This document shows positions 11,789-22,480 of a DNA stretch of 64,000 nt, piece by piece. Location: positions 12,089,666-12,153,665 of the forward strand of contig CM070577.1 in the NCBI GenBank assembly GCA_036346355.1. Direction: 5' to 3'. A program made the position numbers and the translations under genes. Position 1 is the first letter of the stretch. The number at the start of each line of letters is the position of its first letter. The stretch comes from Rhipidocladum racemiflorum. Taxonomy: Eukaryota > Streptophyta > Magnoliopsida > Poales > Poaceae. A model generated the notes under the pieces. It did no database searches. It saw only the letters and a list, made by a program, of their open reading frames with translations, and was not told the DNA's origin.

Positions 11789-12160
11789 GCCGGCTCATGG
11801 GCTCAGCCCACGGCGCGGTTTGGTCCACGGTGGACCGGTCCACGGCTTCGGGTGAGGCGACAGTGGGACCCACCTGTCGATCGCGAGGTCTCACGCAAAC
11901 GCGCGGTGGCGTGTGGGCCCCTCGACATCACGGGGCCCAGCGTGTCGAGGACACGCGCCACACGCCGCAGCGTCTGGCCGGCAGCGTCGGTCCAACTTCC
12001 CGACATTGGCGCAATCCGGCCGTTGATTTGAAATTCGGCGGCGCGATTAGATCCAGGGTTAACACGTTGAATCTACTCGATGATCGTGGGCGTTCGATCT
12101 AGATCGGACGGTCGAGATCTAATCCTATAATAACACTACTACAGCGCGTGGCGATTGTGA

Positions 12161-12184
12161 ACCGTTGGATCTTGATCCAACGGT
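12161..12184. repeat. 11-bp-arm palindrome in the G LTR
   Basis: ACCGTTGGATC, a TT spacer, then GATCCAACGGT: a perfect inverted repeat. Single CCGTTGGATC-type half sites are scattered through this LTR and through solo LTR S1. Confidence 0.8.
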
Positions 12185-12554
12185 CCGAATCTAACCGGGT
12201 TTAGAACACGTGAACTTCACCTCAACCGCACGATCAAGATCGGACGGTCCACGAGCTCGCGAGGGCGATGGCGATGCGGCGAGCTGCAGCCACCGGAGAC
12301 GAACGACGACGAGCCCGACGGGCGCTCCGGTTGCTCGGCGAGATGAGTCCTCGCCGGGTGCGTCTTGTCACGCGGATTCCGGATCAGGCTCCTTCGGCGG
12401 AAGACGGCGGACGGCGACGGAATCGAACAAAAACCGCGGCGGTCACCTCCTCCAACTACGGCGAGCTCGCCGCGAATAAGCGGCGACGGCTCGAGCGAGA
12501 TGGCTCGAGGAACGGAGTGCGCAAGGATGAGGGCAACCTCGGGCGTGACCAGGG

Positions 12555-12564
12555 CTTTAAATAG
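12555..12564 (-). promoter_or_regulatory. TATA-like box of the G LTR
   Basis: The coding strand reads CTATTTAAAG, about 610 bp after the LTR start and just before the GC-rich leader. Solo LTR S1 has a similar box at the equivalent place (45577-45586). Confidence 0.5.
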
Positions 12565-13175
12565 CCTCGGCGTCCGTGCGAGGCGGAAACCTAATTCTAC
12601 GGCGGCGCGGCGGCGAGTCCGGCTTCGGACTCGGCGGAGACGATGACGCTCGGCCGTCCACGTGGCACGATCAGCGGCCACGATCGCCTGGCGCGATCGG
12701 ATCCGGGGCGGATCTGGCTCTCGAACCGTCTGGCGGATCTCGGTAGTGATCTTGATCCAACGGTTGGGATTGATTAGGGTTTTGAGATGGTTTGATCGAG
12801 TCAAATGGCTCGGGTCGGACTCGAGTCCGACTTCGGGTTCGACTTCGGTCGGATGAACGATACTAGACCCGAGTTGATTTTCCAGCGATTTAATATTTAA
12901 AATAATTCCCGATAATTCATTTAATTCATTAAAAATAGCAAAAGACTCGGAAAAATTCGGAAAAATTCTGGAAAATACTTTGGAACATTTTGGACTCAAA
13001 TAAAATATTTCCAACAAAATTTTATTTGCAAAATTAAATTCTTTAATTATTTCAAAATGGAATAAATTCAAATAAATTCCAAATAAATCCAAATAAATTC
13101 CAGAAAATTCCAAAAATTCACCAAAGTGCCAAATCACACATGAATTTAAGAAAAGCAAAATTTTGGGGTGTTACA

Positions 13176-13804
13176 GTTTTCAACTTGGAATAAAGAACAT
13201 CTAAGGTAAGTGTACTCATGACAGTAGATTCTCTAATGGATGTAACTTTCATCTCCCAAATAGACATGTCTAATGCACCAAGCAATTGTCTAGCATTAGC
13301 AGCATCATCAAAGCTAACTCCAACAGCACGCAAATTGCTAAGAATTTTATTAAAGCGTGCAAAGAAATCATCTAGTGACTCACCAGGCTTCATCTCAAAT
13401 CGCATGTATTCCTTTTTGTAAAGATCTTGACGAACCTCTTTAATAGTGTTAGAACCCTCATGGTAATCACAAAGAGATTTCCATACCTCATATCTTGATT
13501 TGAGATGGATCACCACGGTCAAAGTCATTGCGTCCCAAACCTTGGATGATCAAGTTGCGCGCCTTCTTTGTTTGCTTCAACATGTGTGCGATTGGTGTCG
13601 TTGACGTTGTCGTTTGCAGGGACTTCATATGGCTTGTAGACCTTCTCCCAAATTGTGAAGCCTTGTGCTTGGATGAACGCCTCCATCTTGGCCTTCCAAA
13701 ACTGAAAATCAACACCATCGAACACACATGGTTTTGTCGAATAACGATCCATTAATCTAATCACCGGTTAAGATAGATTAGAAAGACCTTGCTCTGATAC
13801 CACT
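13176..13804 (-). pseudogene. C1: gag N-terminus and leader of the left Copia C unit
   Basis: This segment equals 18799-19427 at a constant offset of 5623 bp. The minus strand starts gag at about 13755 (MDRYSTKPCVFDG) and runs through a UBN2-type gag domain (FWKAKMEAFIQAQGF, ARQLLGALDMSIWEMKV). An extra base near 13515 shifts the frame, a lesion absent from the right copy. G is inserted at 13175/13176, so the rest of C1 must lie upstream of the window. Confidence 0.85.
13791..13802 (-). promoter_or_regulatory. PBS next to the left C LTR
   Basis: The coding strand reads TGGTATCAGAGC, two bases from the LTR. It is an exact match to the initiator tRNA-Met primer complement. Its presence shows that this LTR serves as the 5' LTR of C1. 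Confidence 0.88.
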
Positions 13805-14452
13805 TGTAGGATCGAAGTATACGAATATAGCAATCAGAGGGGGGTGAATGATTGTGCGGAAGCTAAAACCAAATTCTTGATCTACTAAAAGTTCACCCCA
13901 AAACAGAACCAAATAATTGCCTCGTTTTCGACAAAAACAGAATGATAGAGGTTCGGTAAAATGAGAATTCCTGGAGATCCAACCGTTAGATTGATCTGAA
14001 ATTTGGACACGAGAAACTAGATTCCAATACGAATCGAACCCAAAAAGAATCAGCTCGATCGGACTTACGGATCAAAAGTTATGAGCTTTGCAAGCTTGCT
14101 GTTCTAGAACTTGACGAAAATCAATCTAATCGAAACTTGTAGATTGATCAAGAATAACAAAAGATTTATCAACAAGACTTTAAGGAACACTAGATCGATA
14201 CCCTAGAGAGGTTTTTGATGGATCAAATCAAGATGAAACTCAAAGAACAAAAACCAATCTAGAACTAGAACAAGTATGCAAACAAGAACCAAAAGAGAAT
14301 ATTGTAGCACACAAGGAACTAGAAGAATTGATCTTTATTCTTTTGTCTAAAGTACTCTCATCAAAAGAGTACAAACCCTAAAACTGAGCTTGAGGCTCTC
14401 AATGCGCTCAGCTCCAATTGATTCGATGCCCTTCAACAGGAGACAACCCCTC

Positions 14453-14461
14453 CTATTTAAA
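14453..14461 (-). promoter_or_regulatory. TATA-like box of the left C LTR
   Basis: The coding strand reads CTTTAAATAG. The copy in the right LTR lies at 20077-20085. It is about 100 bp downstream of the G-box repeats in transcription direction. Confidence 0.55.
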
Positions 14462-14563
14462 GGACCAACCCACAAGGAGTTCTGAATACGATTCCTATTC
14501 CCTAGAAGGAATCGGTATCCAACACAACTCTACTTGGCCCAACCTGGCGAGTACAACTCTTAC

Positions 14564-14690
14564 TGCACGCGTATGGCAATCCTACCATACTCACGTGACT
14601 AACACTTTGCACGCGTATGGCCACCTGCCATACTCACGTGACTAACACTTTGCACGCGAATGACCTCCTGCCATTCTCACGTGACTAACC
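14564..14690 (-). repeat. Three 43-45 bp repeats, each with a G-box
   Basis: Units start GCACGCG at 14564, 14609 and 14652. Each contains CCAT(A/T)CTCACGTGACTAAC, with the perfect G-box CACGTG. The right LTR has the same array at 20186, 20230 and 20273. The array lies upstream of the TATA-like box on the coding strand, as an enhancer would. Confidence 0.8.
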
Positions 14691-15043
14691 ATTCTTCATG
14701 TGCACCATTCTCTTAGCCCGAACGTCCCGCATGACATCCTTGACCACCAAGACCTCAGTTCCTCCCTGAACCTAGTCCCGAACCTCAGTTCCTCCATGAA
14801 CCTAGTTCCGGTCCCGTCATCGACCACATTCGCCCTCGAGCAATACCTGCACATGAACAAACCACAAAACGAATCCGAGCACAAGTCCACGACTTGACTC
14901 AATGTCAATCCATGCAACTACTCACATGAGCATTGCATAAAGTCCACTTCAAGCATCATGAAATTCTCACAAATTTCATAATCTCAAAAACAAATCAAAC
15001 ACAATTCCAATTTTGCTCAAAACTCTAATCGAGCCAAAAGCGC

Positions 15044-15290
15044 ATTCACGACGGACCAAAAATTATGGTCCGCGTACACATGAAAAAGTCACTCAAAAAC
15101 CATTCACGACGGACCAACAAAATCGGTCCGTGTACAAGTGAAAAGTATCGGTTTCAAGAAGAAATCATTCCGCGAAAACACGTTCACGACAGACTAAAAG
15201 AAATCGATCCGTCGTACATACGAAATCAATCCTCAAAGCCGTTCACGATCGACCAAAGAAATTGGTCCGACGTACATGCAAAACTTACTG
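15044..15290. repeat. Palindromic CGGACCAA/TTGGTCCG array in the left C LTR
   Basis: About four diverged units of the form TTCACGACGGACCAA, a short A-rich loop, then TCGGTCCG and GTACA, spaced by 55-65 bp. Each unit can form a short hairpin. The right LTR has a copy of the array at about 20665-20905. A related array lies in solo LTR D. Confidence 0.7.
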
Positions 15291-15411
15291 GTTTGAGAGT
15301 TTGGTCCGCACAAAAGATGACTTCACTGTTTCTTTGTCAAATTGTCGACACAAGCACAAACACATTTTGCAAATTCAATTCTAAGCCAATTTTTCAGCAC
15401 ATGATTTCACA

Positions 15412-15422
15412 ATCTCCCCCTT
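15412..15422 (-). promoter_or_regulatory. Polypurine tract of C2
   Basis: ATCTCCCCCTT on the plus strand is AAGGGGGAGAT on the coding strand, directly against the LTR. Identical tracts border the 3' LTRs of B (39451) and A (30221). Confidence 0.85.
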
Positions 15423-16390
15423 GATGAAAACATTGGCAACACCACTTAGAATTGAACATTTGGCATTCACTTTACAAAAGATTTTGAAATCCAAAGGATC
15501 AAAGACCAAAGTAAGAAAACACAGAATTCCCCATTTGACCAAAAAGCAAAACAAAATCTCCCCCTGAGAAGGAACATGTGTGTGAATGTGCAATGTGCCC
15601 AAAAATTCCAAAATTCTCCCAAAATTCTCAAATTTCCAAACACAACCCCCCCTTTTTCTTAAACTTTTCAATGATTCCCAAATTTCTCCCCCTTTGACAA
15701 TGGATTCATCAAGAGTAGAAAAGAGAGAATTTGTTCAAAATTTTTCTTGTAGCAATGATTTCACAAGAAGAAACAAGGGAGTGCTAAGATAGGAAAAGAT
15801 GAGCTCATTCGATCATATAACCTTATATATCACATAATATGCAAAATACATGATCTTGATGTGATTTTAACAAGTTAGGGAATGACATGCATCTCAACCT
15901 CAATTTAGTCAACTATAGCCAAGTACTAAGCAAGATCTTAGCAGAAAAAGCAAGGCTTTAAAAATTGAAGCAACTAACAACTTAGGGCGAGCAAGTAGTT
16001 TCAACTCCAATCTAGTAGACCAATTTAATCTTTAAACAATAAGTTGCATGTGGCATGCTTGAAGCATACTTCTTTTATTTTCTAGGAGTGGCATGCTTGA
16101 AGCATACATCTTATCTTTGAGGGAATGGCATGCTTGAAGCATACATCTTATCTTTTTAGGGAAAGCAAGCCTGAAGCACATAACTTGAAGCTTTTGCTTT
16201 TAACAACCCCTTTTTTTAACTGATTCCCTTTTCCTTTATTTTTTGATTGTAAACATGCAAGGAGATTAAAAGGTCTTTTGAAAGAGTAAAGCTGAAAACA
16301 CACTTGCTTCATAGCCCAAATTTGTCAAGAAGATTCAATAACAAGCCTAGAAGAGTAAGATATCACAGAGTATTTAGCTATAGGCAATCA
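15423..16390 (-). other. 3' spacer of C2
   Basis: AT-rich non-coding DNA with several CTCCCCC runs (PPT-like on the coding strand) at 15561, 15645 and 15686. No coding potential was seen. It contains the GGCATGCTTGAAGC repeat cluster. Confidence 0.7.
16041..16170 (-). repeat. GGCATGCTTGAAGCATAC repeat cluster
   Basis: Three units (near 16046, 16088, 16126) share TGGCATGCTTGAAGCATAC, followed by T-rich spacers. A decayed fourth copy (AAGCCTGAAGCACATAAC) follows. ATGCTTGAAGCAT is itself a 6-bp-arm palindrome around G. Confidence 0.75.
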
Positions 16391-16770
16391 GTCCAGGGAA
16401 TTCCACAATGTCATTTTTAGTTCAAGTGAGACAATTAGATTATCATATATTAGCTCAATTACATAACATATAAAGAAATATGATAAAGTGAGCTCATCAA
16501 GTGAAAGAACTTGGCAAGGAAACTCCCTCTCAAAACAAACCCATTGGATGAACAATCCCAAGTTCTCCCCGAATAAAAGCAAAACGAGAAGAAGACAAGG
16601 GTTTTGAAAATGTCTGCCAATTGATGTTCAGTATCCACATGGTGAAGCACAATATTTTATTTTTCAACATGATCTCTAAGAAAGTGAAATCCAATATCAA
16701 ATGCTCAAGAAAGAGGATTACTCAAGAGGTGGCACGAACCAAATCAATTCAACATCTTCCAAAGTCAACA
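16391..16770 (-). pseudogene. C2 RNase H tail
   Basis: The minus strand carries VDTEHQLADIF, the conserved C-terminal block of Copia RNase H (V-x-S-x-x-Q-x-AD-x-FTK), followed by a degenerated tail in the frame ending near 16390. Most of RNase H upstream is damaged by frameshifts. Confidence 0.7.
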
Positions 16771-17130
16771 TCAGAATAAGCTCTTAAACTATTGCATAAG
16801 GAAGCAAAAAGCCAAATGCCAAAATCTTGAGTACCATGGAGATACCTGAAAATTCACTTGACCGTTTGTTGATGTGAAGCACGTGGGAAGAGTCTCTCAT
16901 GTAAACCTCCAATGATCTCATCCTCAACAGCATCATCATCTTTATGAACAAAGACACTCTCCCCTTGAACATATGCATCTGTACCTGCATCATTTGGACT
17001 AATGCCTTTTGCGAAAACAGAGGTGGAAGAAGCATCTTCAAAAGATAACACTTTTAGCACGAGATGCATGAGTAAAGGAGAACCAAATCTTATCACTAAA
17101 CATATGAAGTGAGCATCCGAAATTCACTAG
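16771..17130 (-). pseudogene. C2 fused remnant: protease start, linker, RT end
   Basis: The minus strand reads LVNFGCSLH (protease active-site block, normally VDSGCSHH, so Asp-Ser is changed to Asn-Phe), then KIWFSFTHASRAKSVIF, EDASSTSVFAKG, AYVQGESVFV, DDDAVEDEIIGG, and directly RASHQQTVK and FRYLHGTQDFGIWL from the RT C-terminus. Integrase and the RT catalytic centre are missing between these blocks. Element B has the same order with a similar first junction. One frameshift lies after SVIF. Confidence 0.8.
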
Positions 17131-19380
17131 CCACATGTTCTCCCTCCTCGCGTGAGAAGCCTACATAGAAGCAGAAAGTGTCGAGGTCTCGATCTTTGGG
17201 GTTAGAAATAATATGTTTAGGAATCCGATCTTGAGACACCCGACGACACTGTGATAGGCACAACACGAGTATTCTTATGCACAAAATCAGATTTGTCTTT
17301 TCCCGTGTTTTTAGCATCAAAAGGTGTTTGTTTCACCCTAGGCACATAATTAGAAGTGGAGTGTGCCTTTCTGAAATTAGACCTAGCATTAAACCTTTCT
17401 CTCTTTTGTTGTTTAGCTAGTCTAAAGCAAAAGTCTACTAAATGTCCATCTCTACCACAATGAGTGCAAGTGTACTTAATATTATGTTTAGCTTTGGAAG
17501 TAGAAGCAACATTTGCATTCATCATAGTAGAAGATAAAAGACCAGCAGATTTAAAGACAGTTTTCTTAGGCTCATTGACAATTTCAAATTTTCCACTTTC
17601 AAGTGTTTTGACAACAGTGGGAGCATGTGATTTATGATGAGCATAAGAATCAAAACCTAAACCTTTGTTATGAGTGCTGACTTTTGATTGATCCAAGATC
17701 ATGTTTAGGTTTTTCTTTCCTTTAGTGAAACGTTCTAATGACTTTTCCAAGTAATCAATTTTTCGAGAAAGAGTTAAACAATTATTACGAGGAACGTCCA
17801 CTTTTCCTTTTGCTTGCGACAAGTTGAGCATGAAAGAACCTCATGTGTAAGCAAATCTTACGTGATTTGAGAAACCCTAGCATTTGCATCATGCAACTTC
17901 AATTCTAGTATGGAGCATATAGAACATGGAGTTGTATCATGTAAATCAATGGTAGAACAACTAGCATGTTTAACAAGTTTCTCATTTTTCTCATTTTCAG
18001 CATTGATTTGCTCTAACAAGGTAACATGTTCTTTCCTAAGCAAAGTAAGCTCATTGTAAATTAAGTCACATGATTTGCAAGCATCATCATCGAGGAATCC
18101 AGCTTTTAAGTCGAGCAATTTCCGCATTCAATGACTCAACACCAAAAACATGTATCTTAATTTTCTTATCACGTTTATCAAGCTATTTACCAAGTCGAGC
18201 AACAGCAATAGCTAATTCATCGTAAGAAGGATCTACCTCATTGAAGTCATTTGTCGTGGTCGCCCTCGATAAAGCTGTTCTTTGCTTTTAGCCATGAGAC
18301 ACAACCCTGTCAACTCATGCTTGCTTGGAGTTGCATCATCCTCACTTGCTCCTGAATCCACATCGCTCAAATTGACTTGTTCAAGAGCGGAAAGAACTCG
18401 GTGGACAACTTTGCTTTGTTGATGAAGCTCTTCTTATTTCTATTACTTGAAGAGAACTTCTTCTCTTTTCTTACATCGTTGTCCTTCTCCTCCCTTGATG
18501 CTTTACCTGCAAGTTTAGGGACAGTTTGGACGAATATGGTCGAGATCACCACACTCATAGCATCTTGGAGGCCGCCACCACCTCTCTTTCTCATTCTCAC
18601 ATTTTGTAAAGCTTTGTTAAAGCGAGAAGAGAGTAGTGACAAGTCTTCTTAAGGAATTGCTCAATCTGTTCATCGGTTAGTGAAGACAAGAAAGATAGAG
18701 CAAAGCTTGAAGCGACACCATTATGAGATATACTAGATTGAGATGTCAAAGCAATTGATTTATGATCATTCTTTCTAGCAAGAATATCTAATTCATGAGT
18801 TTTCAACTTGGAATAAAGAACATCTAAGGTAAGTGTACTCATGACAAGAGATTCTCTAATGGATGTAACTTTCATCTCCCAAATAGACATGTCTAATGCA
18901 CCAAGCAATTGTCTAGCATTAGCGGCATCATCAAAGCTAACTCCAACGAGCACGCAAATTGCTAAGAATTTTATTAAAGCGTGCAAAGAAATCATCTAGT
19001 GACTCACCAGGCTTCATCTCAAATCGCATGTATTCCTTTTTGTAAAGATCTTGACGAACCTCTTTAATAGTGTTAGAGCCCTCATGGTAATCACAAAAAG
19101 ATTTCCATACCTCATATCTTGATTTGAGATGGATCACACGGTCAAAGTCATTGCGTCCCAAACCTTGGATGATCAAGTTGCGCGCCTTCTTTGTTTGCTT
19201 CAACATGTGTGCGATTGGTGTCGTTGACGTTGTCGTTTGCAGGGACTTCATATGGCTTGTAGACCTTCTCCCAAATTGTGAAGCCTTGTGCTTGGATGAA
19301 CGCCTCCATCTTGGCCTTCCAAAACTGAAAATCAACACCATCGAACACACATGGTTTTGTCGAATAACGATCCATTAATC
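17131..19380 (-). pseudogene. C2 gag, broken
   Basis: The start is MDRYSTKPCVFDG at about 19378. The UBN2-like gag domain covers 18600-19378 and is broken by an extra base near 18954 that is absent from the C1 copy. A charged middle part (18367-18600) and a coiled-coil-like region with paired cysteines (17858-18127) follow. The zinc knuckle lies at 17420-17470 (CTHCGRDGHLVDFC, spacing CX2CX4HX4C). Gag binds and packages element RNA. At least four frameshifts break this copy. Confidence 0.82.
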
Positions 19381-19413
19381 TAATCACCGGTTAAGATAGA
19401 TTAGAAAGACCTT

Positions 19414-19425
19414 GCTCTGATACCA
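19414..19425 (-). promoter_or_regulatory. PBS of C2
   Basis: The coding strand reads TGGTATCAGAGC, two bases inside the 5' LTR, matching initiator tRNA-Met. Confidence 0.88.
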
Positions 19426-19427
19426 CT

Positions 19428-21034
19428 TGTAGGATCGAAGTATACGAATATAGCAATCAGAGGGGGATGAATGATTGTGCGGAAGCTAAAACCAAATTCT
19501 TGATCTACTAAAAGTTCACCCCAAAACAGAACCAAATAATTGCCTCGTTTTCGACAAAAACAGAATGATAGAGGTTCGGTAAAATGAGAATTCCTGGAGA
19601 TCCAACCGTTAGATTGATCTGAAATTTGGACACGAGAAACTAGATTCCAATACGAATCGAACCCAAAAAGAATCAGCTCGATCGGACTTACGGATCAAAA
19701 GTTATGAGCTTTGCAAGCTTGCTGTTCTAGAACTTGACGAAAATCAATCTAATCGAAACTTGTAGATTGATCAAGAATAACAAAAGATTTATCAACAAGA
19801 CTTTAAGGAACACTAGATCGATACCCTAGAGAGGTTTTTGATGGATCAAATCAAGATGAAACTCAAAGAACAAAAACCAATCTAGAACTAGAACAAGTAT
19901 GCAAACAAGAACCAAAAGAGAATATTGTAGCACACAAGGAACTAGAAGAATTGATCTTTATTCTTTTGTCTAAAGTACTCTCATCAAAAGAGTACAAACC
20001 CTAAAACTGAGCTTGAGGCTCTCAATGCGCTCAGCTCCAATTGATTCGATGCCCTTCAACAGGAGACAACCCCTCCTATTTAAAGGACCAACCCACAAGG
20101 AGTTCTGAATACGATTCCTATTCCCTAGAAGGAATCGGTATCCAACACAACTCTACTTGGCCCAACCTGGCCGAGTACAACTCTTGCACGCGTATGGCAA
20201 TCCTACCATACTCACGTGACTAACACTTTGCACGCGTATGGCCACCTGCCATACTCACGTGACTAACACTTTGCACGCGAATGACCTCCTGCCATTCTCA
20301 CGTGACTAACCATTCTTCATGTGCACCATTCTCTTAGCCCGAACGTCCCGCATGACATCCTTGACCACCAAGACCTCAGTTCCTCCCTGAACCTAGTCCC
20401 GAACCTCAGTTCCTCCATGAACCTAGTTCCGGTCCCGTCATCGACCACATTCGCCCTCGAGCAATACCTACACATGAACAAACCACAAAACGAATCCGAG
20501 CACAAGTCCACGACTTGACTCAATGTCAATCCATGCAACTACTCATATGAGCATTGCATAAAGTCCACTTCAAGCATCATGAAATTCTCACAAATTTCAT
20601 AATCTCAAAAACAAATCAAACACAATTCCAATTTTGCTCAAAACCCTAATCGAGCCAAAACGCATTCACGACGGACCAAAAATATGGTCCTGTACACATG
20701 AAAAAGTCACTCAAAACCATTCACGACGGACCAACAAAATCGGTCCGGTGTACAGAAATGAAAGTATCGGTTTCAAGAAGAAATCATTCCGCGAAAACAC
20801 GTTCACGACGGACTAAAAGAAATCAGTCAAATCGTACATACGAAATCAATCCTCAAAAAGCCGTTCACGACTGACCAAAGAAATTGGTCCGACGTACATG
20901 CAAAACTTACTGGTTTGAGAGTTTGGTCCGGCACAAAAGATGACTTCACTGTTTGCTGTCAAATTGTCAGACACAAGCACAAACACATTTTGCAAATTCA
21001 ATTCTAAGCCAATTTTTCAGCACATGATTTCACA
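19428..21034 (-). mobile_element. 5' LTR of C2
   Basis: 1607 bp, from TGTAGGATCG to GATTTCACA, nearly identical to the left LTR with a few indels in the outer hairpin array. TATA-like box at 20077-20085, G-box repeats at 20186-20310. Confidence 0.9.
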
Positions 21035-22480
21035 AAGCTCCATGCAAAGAACACATCTACAAAATTGCAAGCATAGCTTCAACTATTTGCAAAACACATA
21101 TCCAAATATTTGCTCCATGCAAAAACCAAATCAAGAAGTGAACTAGTGCAAGTAGGATTGATCCATCAACACACGTTGAGACTCGAACTATAAGACTTGA
21201 CCCTTCTTAATAGTACAGCAACCTAACTAGCAATTCAGTGTCCCATCGAAACACCGAGACCGGTAAAAGACTAGGCACACATCCTTAGTCCTACGCTAGT
21301 CATACATTTGCCTGTAGCACATCCACTTGGAGTTTTTATGATTACCAATCATCTTATCTCTAAGTCGGGTCTTAATTTGTCTTGTTCATCAACACATGAT
21401 GAACACCCATTCTCTTAGCTTCGAGATCATTTATTGACGCTCATCAACACATGATGATGTCCCTTGTCCAAAATCTCGAATTGATGGCTATCAACACGTG
21501 TTACCATCCAGATCTTTATCACTGTTGAACTCAACCTACGTTCACAACTCATAGAAAAGTTTGGTCCAACAAATATGATTGCTCCAATCATCAATTCACT
21601 CTATTAACATATAATGGATGCATCAAGATCTTTTGATCTATTTCTTTGATGATTGACCATAACCCAAATCAAATGATTGAAAGATATTGATGTATCTTGA
21701 GTATATTAATGCAACTAATGCTTTATATACCGAAGAACTTTTGATTGTCCTTTAATCAACAAAGTGTAGCATCAACACATGATTAGTTAGTTGTATAATA
21801 AACTCCCTTAAATGTGTGTATATAAATAATTGAACTTTGAATCACTATGCACATATTCAATTTAAGATTGCTTTGGAGTTTATCCTATATTTCTATGACT
21901 ATACTACAGCTACACATGTTTTATATATACTCAAGAGTTTTTTTTTCAAAGTAATGATCCTTTATAAATAGAAAAAGGTAAATGAATCAATACTATTGAA
22001 ACTTCAAGATCAAGCATGAATTCCCTCTAAATATGTACATTCATGTATATATGTATGTGGAAACGACATGCATAACTTAAAGTGAAGTTATGGTAGAGTT
22101 CACCTTTTTTCTGGAATCCAAGGAATGCATATAGAAATAATAGAGTTGTATTGGATGTATACCTTTGGGATATCTATTTTTCAATGAGATGATACTAAAC
22201 AAAAGTATACTCAATAAAAGAGTTAGTCTCATATTCAATATGATCAAATAATATTATATCTAAGGAATGCAACAATATATGATAGTATGAATTCAAATGC
22301 GTACATTTGATATTTTCATCTTTTCATCCAATTAATATTAATAAGAATAAAGCTTAACAAAAGAGTAATTCGTACTACATTGCAGCTTACTGTAATTCGT
22401 ATTTCACGTTTTTCACGTGTGCGCGCACCGCTGCCTTGTACTTGGTACTACATTGCAGTTGCGCATTGCTGTTGGGTGGT
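21035..22480. other. AT-rich flank with short degenerate repeats
   Basis: No gene is seen. At 21158-21510 a motif CATCAACACATGATGA (with variants CATCAACACACGTTGA and ATCAACACGTGTTACC) recurs at intervals of about 60-75 bp, with a further copy near 21764. Part of this could be an old LTR. The rest has nothing recognisable. Confidence 0.5.

Larger units (their letters stand above)
3473..13175 (-). mobile_element. Ty3/Gypsy chromovirus G (Tekay-like), degenerate
   Basis: Read on the minus strand, the order is 5' LTR (13175-9753), PBS, an extra ORF, gag, protease, reverse transcriptase, RNase H, integrase with a chromodomain, PPT, and the first 600 bp of the 3' LTR, where P is inserted. LTRs open TGTAACACCCC on the coding strand. 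The chromodomain after the integrase places G among chromoviruses; the Tekay assignment is a family-level inference. Every coding domain is broken by frameshifts or stops. The flank at 13176 is Copia gag, and the intact copy of that target reads GTTTT at 18799-18803, so G lies inside element C1. Confidence 0.9.
9753..13175 (-). mobile_element. 5' LTR of G
   Basis: The LTR runs from TGTCGGGACCCG to GGGTGTTACA (3423 bp). LTR length over 3 kb is common in Tekay-type chromoviruses. The coding-strand first 600 bp match the 3' LTR remnant at 3473-4072. A GC-rich stretch (11740-12660) contains several long chance frames on both strands; none resembles a protein. A TATA-like box lies at 12555-12564. 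The outer flank is C1 gag at 13176. Confidence 0.88.
13805..15411 (-). mobile_element. Shared C LTR (5' LTR of C1, 3' LTR of C2)
   Basis: The 1607-bp LTR runs from TGTAGGATCG to GATTTCACA. It has a PBS on its left side and a PPT on its right side, so it is shared by two element bodies. It is nearly identical to 19428-21034. It has a TATA-like box (coding strand CTTTAAATAG at 14453-14461), a G-box repeat array upstream of it, and an array of palindromic units near the outer end. Confidence 0.9.
13805..21034 (-). mobile_element. Copia element C2 (SIRE-like, pol-deleted)
   Basis: Two near-identical LTRs (13805-15411 and 19428-21034) flank a 4.0-kb body: PPT, 3' spacer, remains of RNase H, a fused remnant of protease, linker and RT end, gag, PBS. 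Integrase and the RT catalytic core are absent. Elements that keep gag, PBS and PPT but lack enzymes are classed as non-autonomous. No target duplication flanks C2 alone because its left LTR is shared with C1. The base block after the right LTR is AAGCT (21035-21039). Confidence 0.88.

Noticed and set aside
12217..13158. 313-codon open frame in the 5' LTR of G
   Set aside because: It lies wholly in LTR DNA, starts in AT-rich and ends in GC-rich leader, shows no conserved domain, and its equivalent in the other LTR copy is not open.
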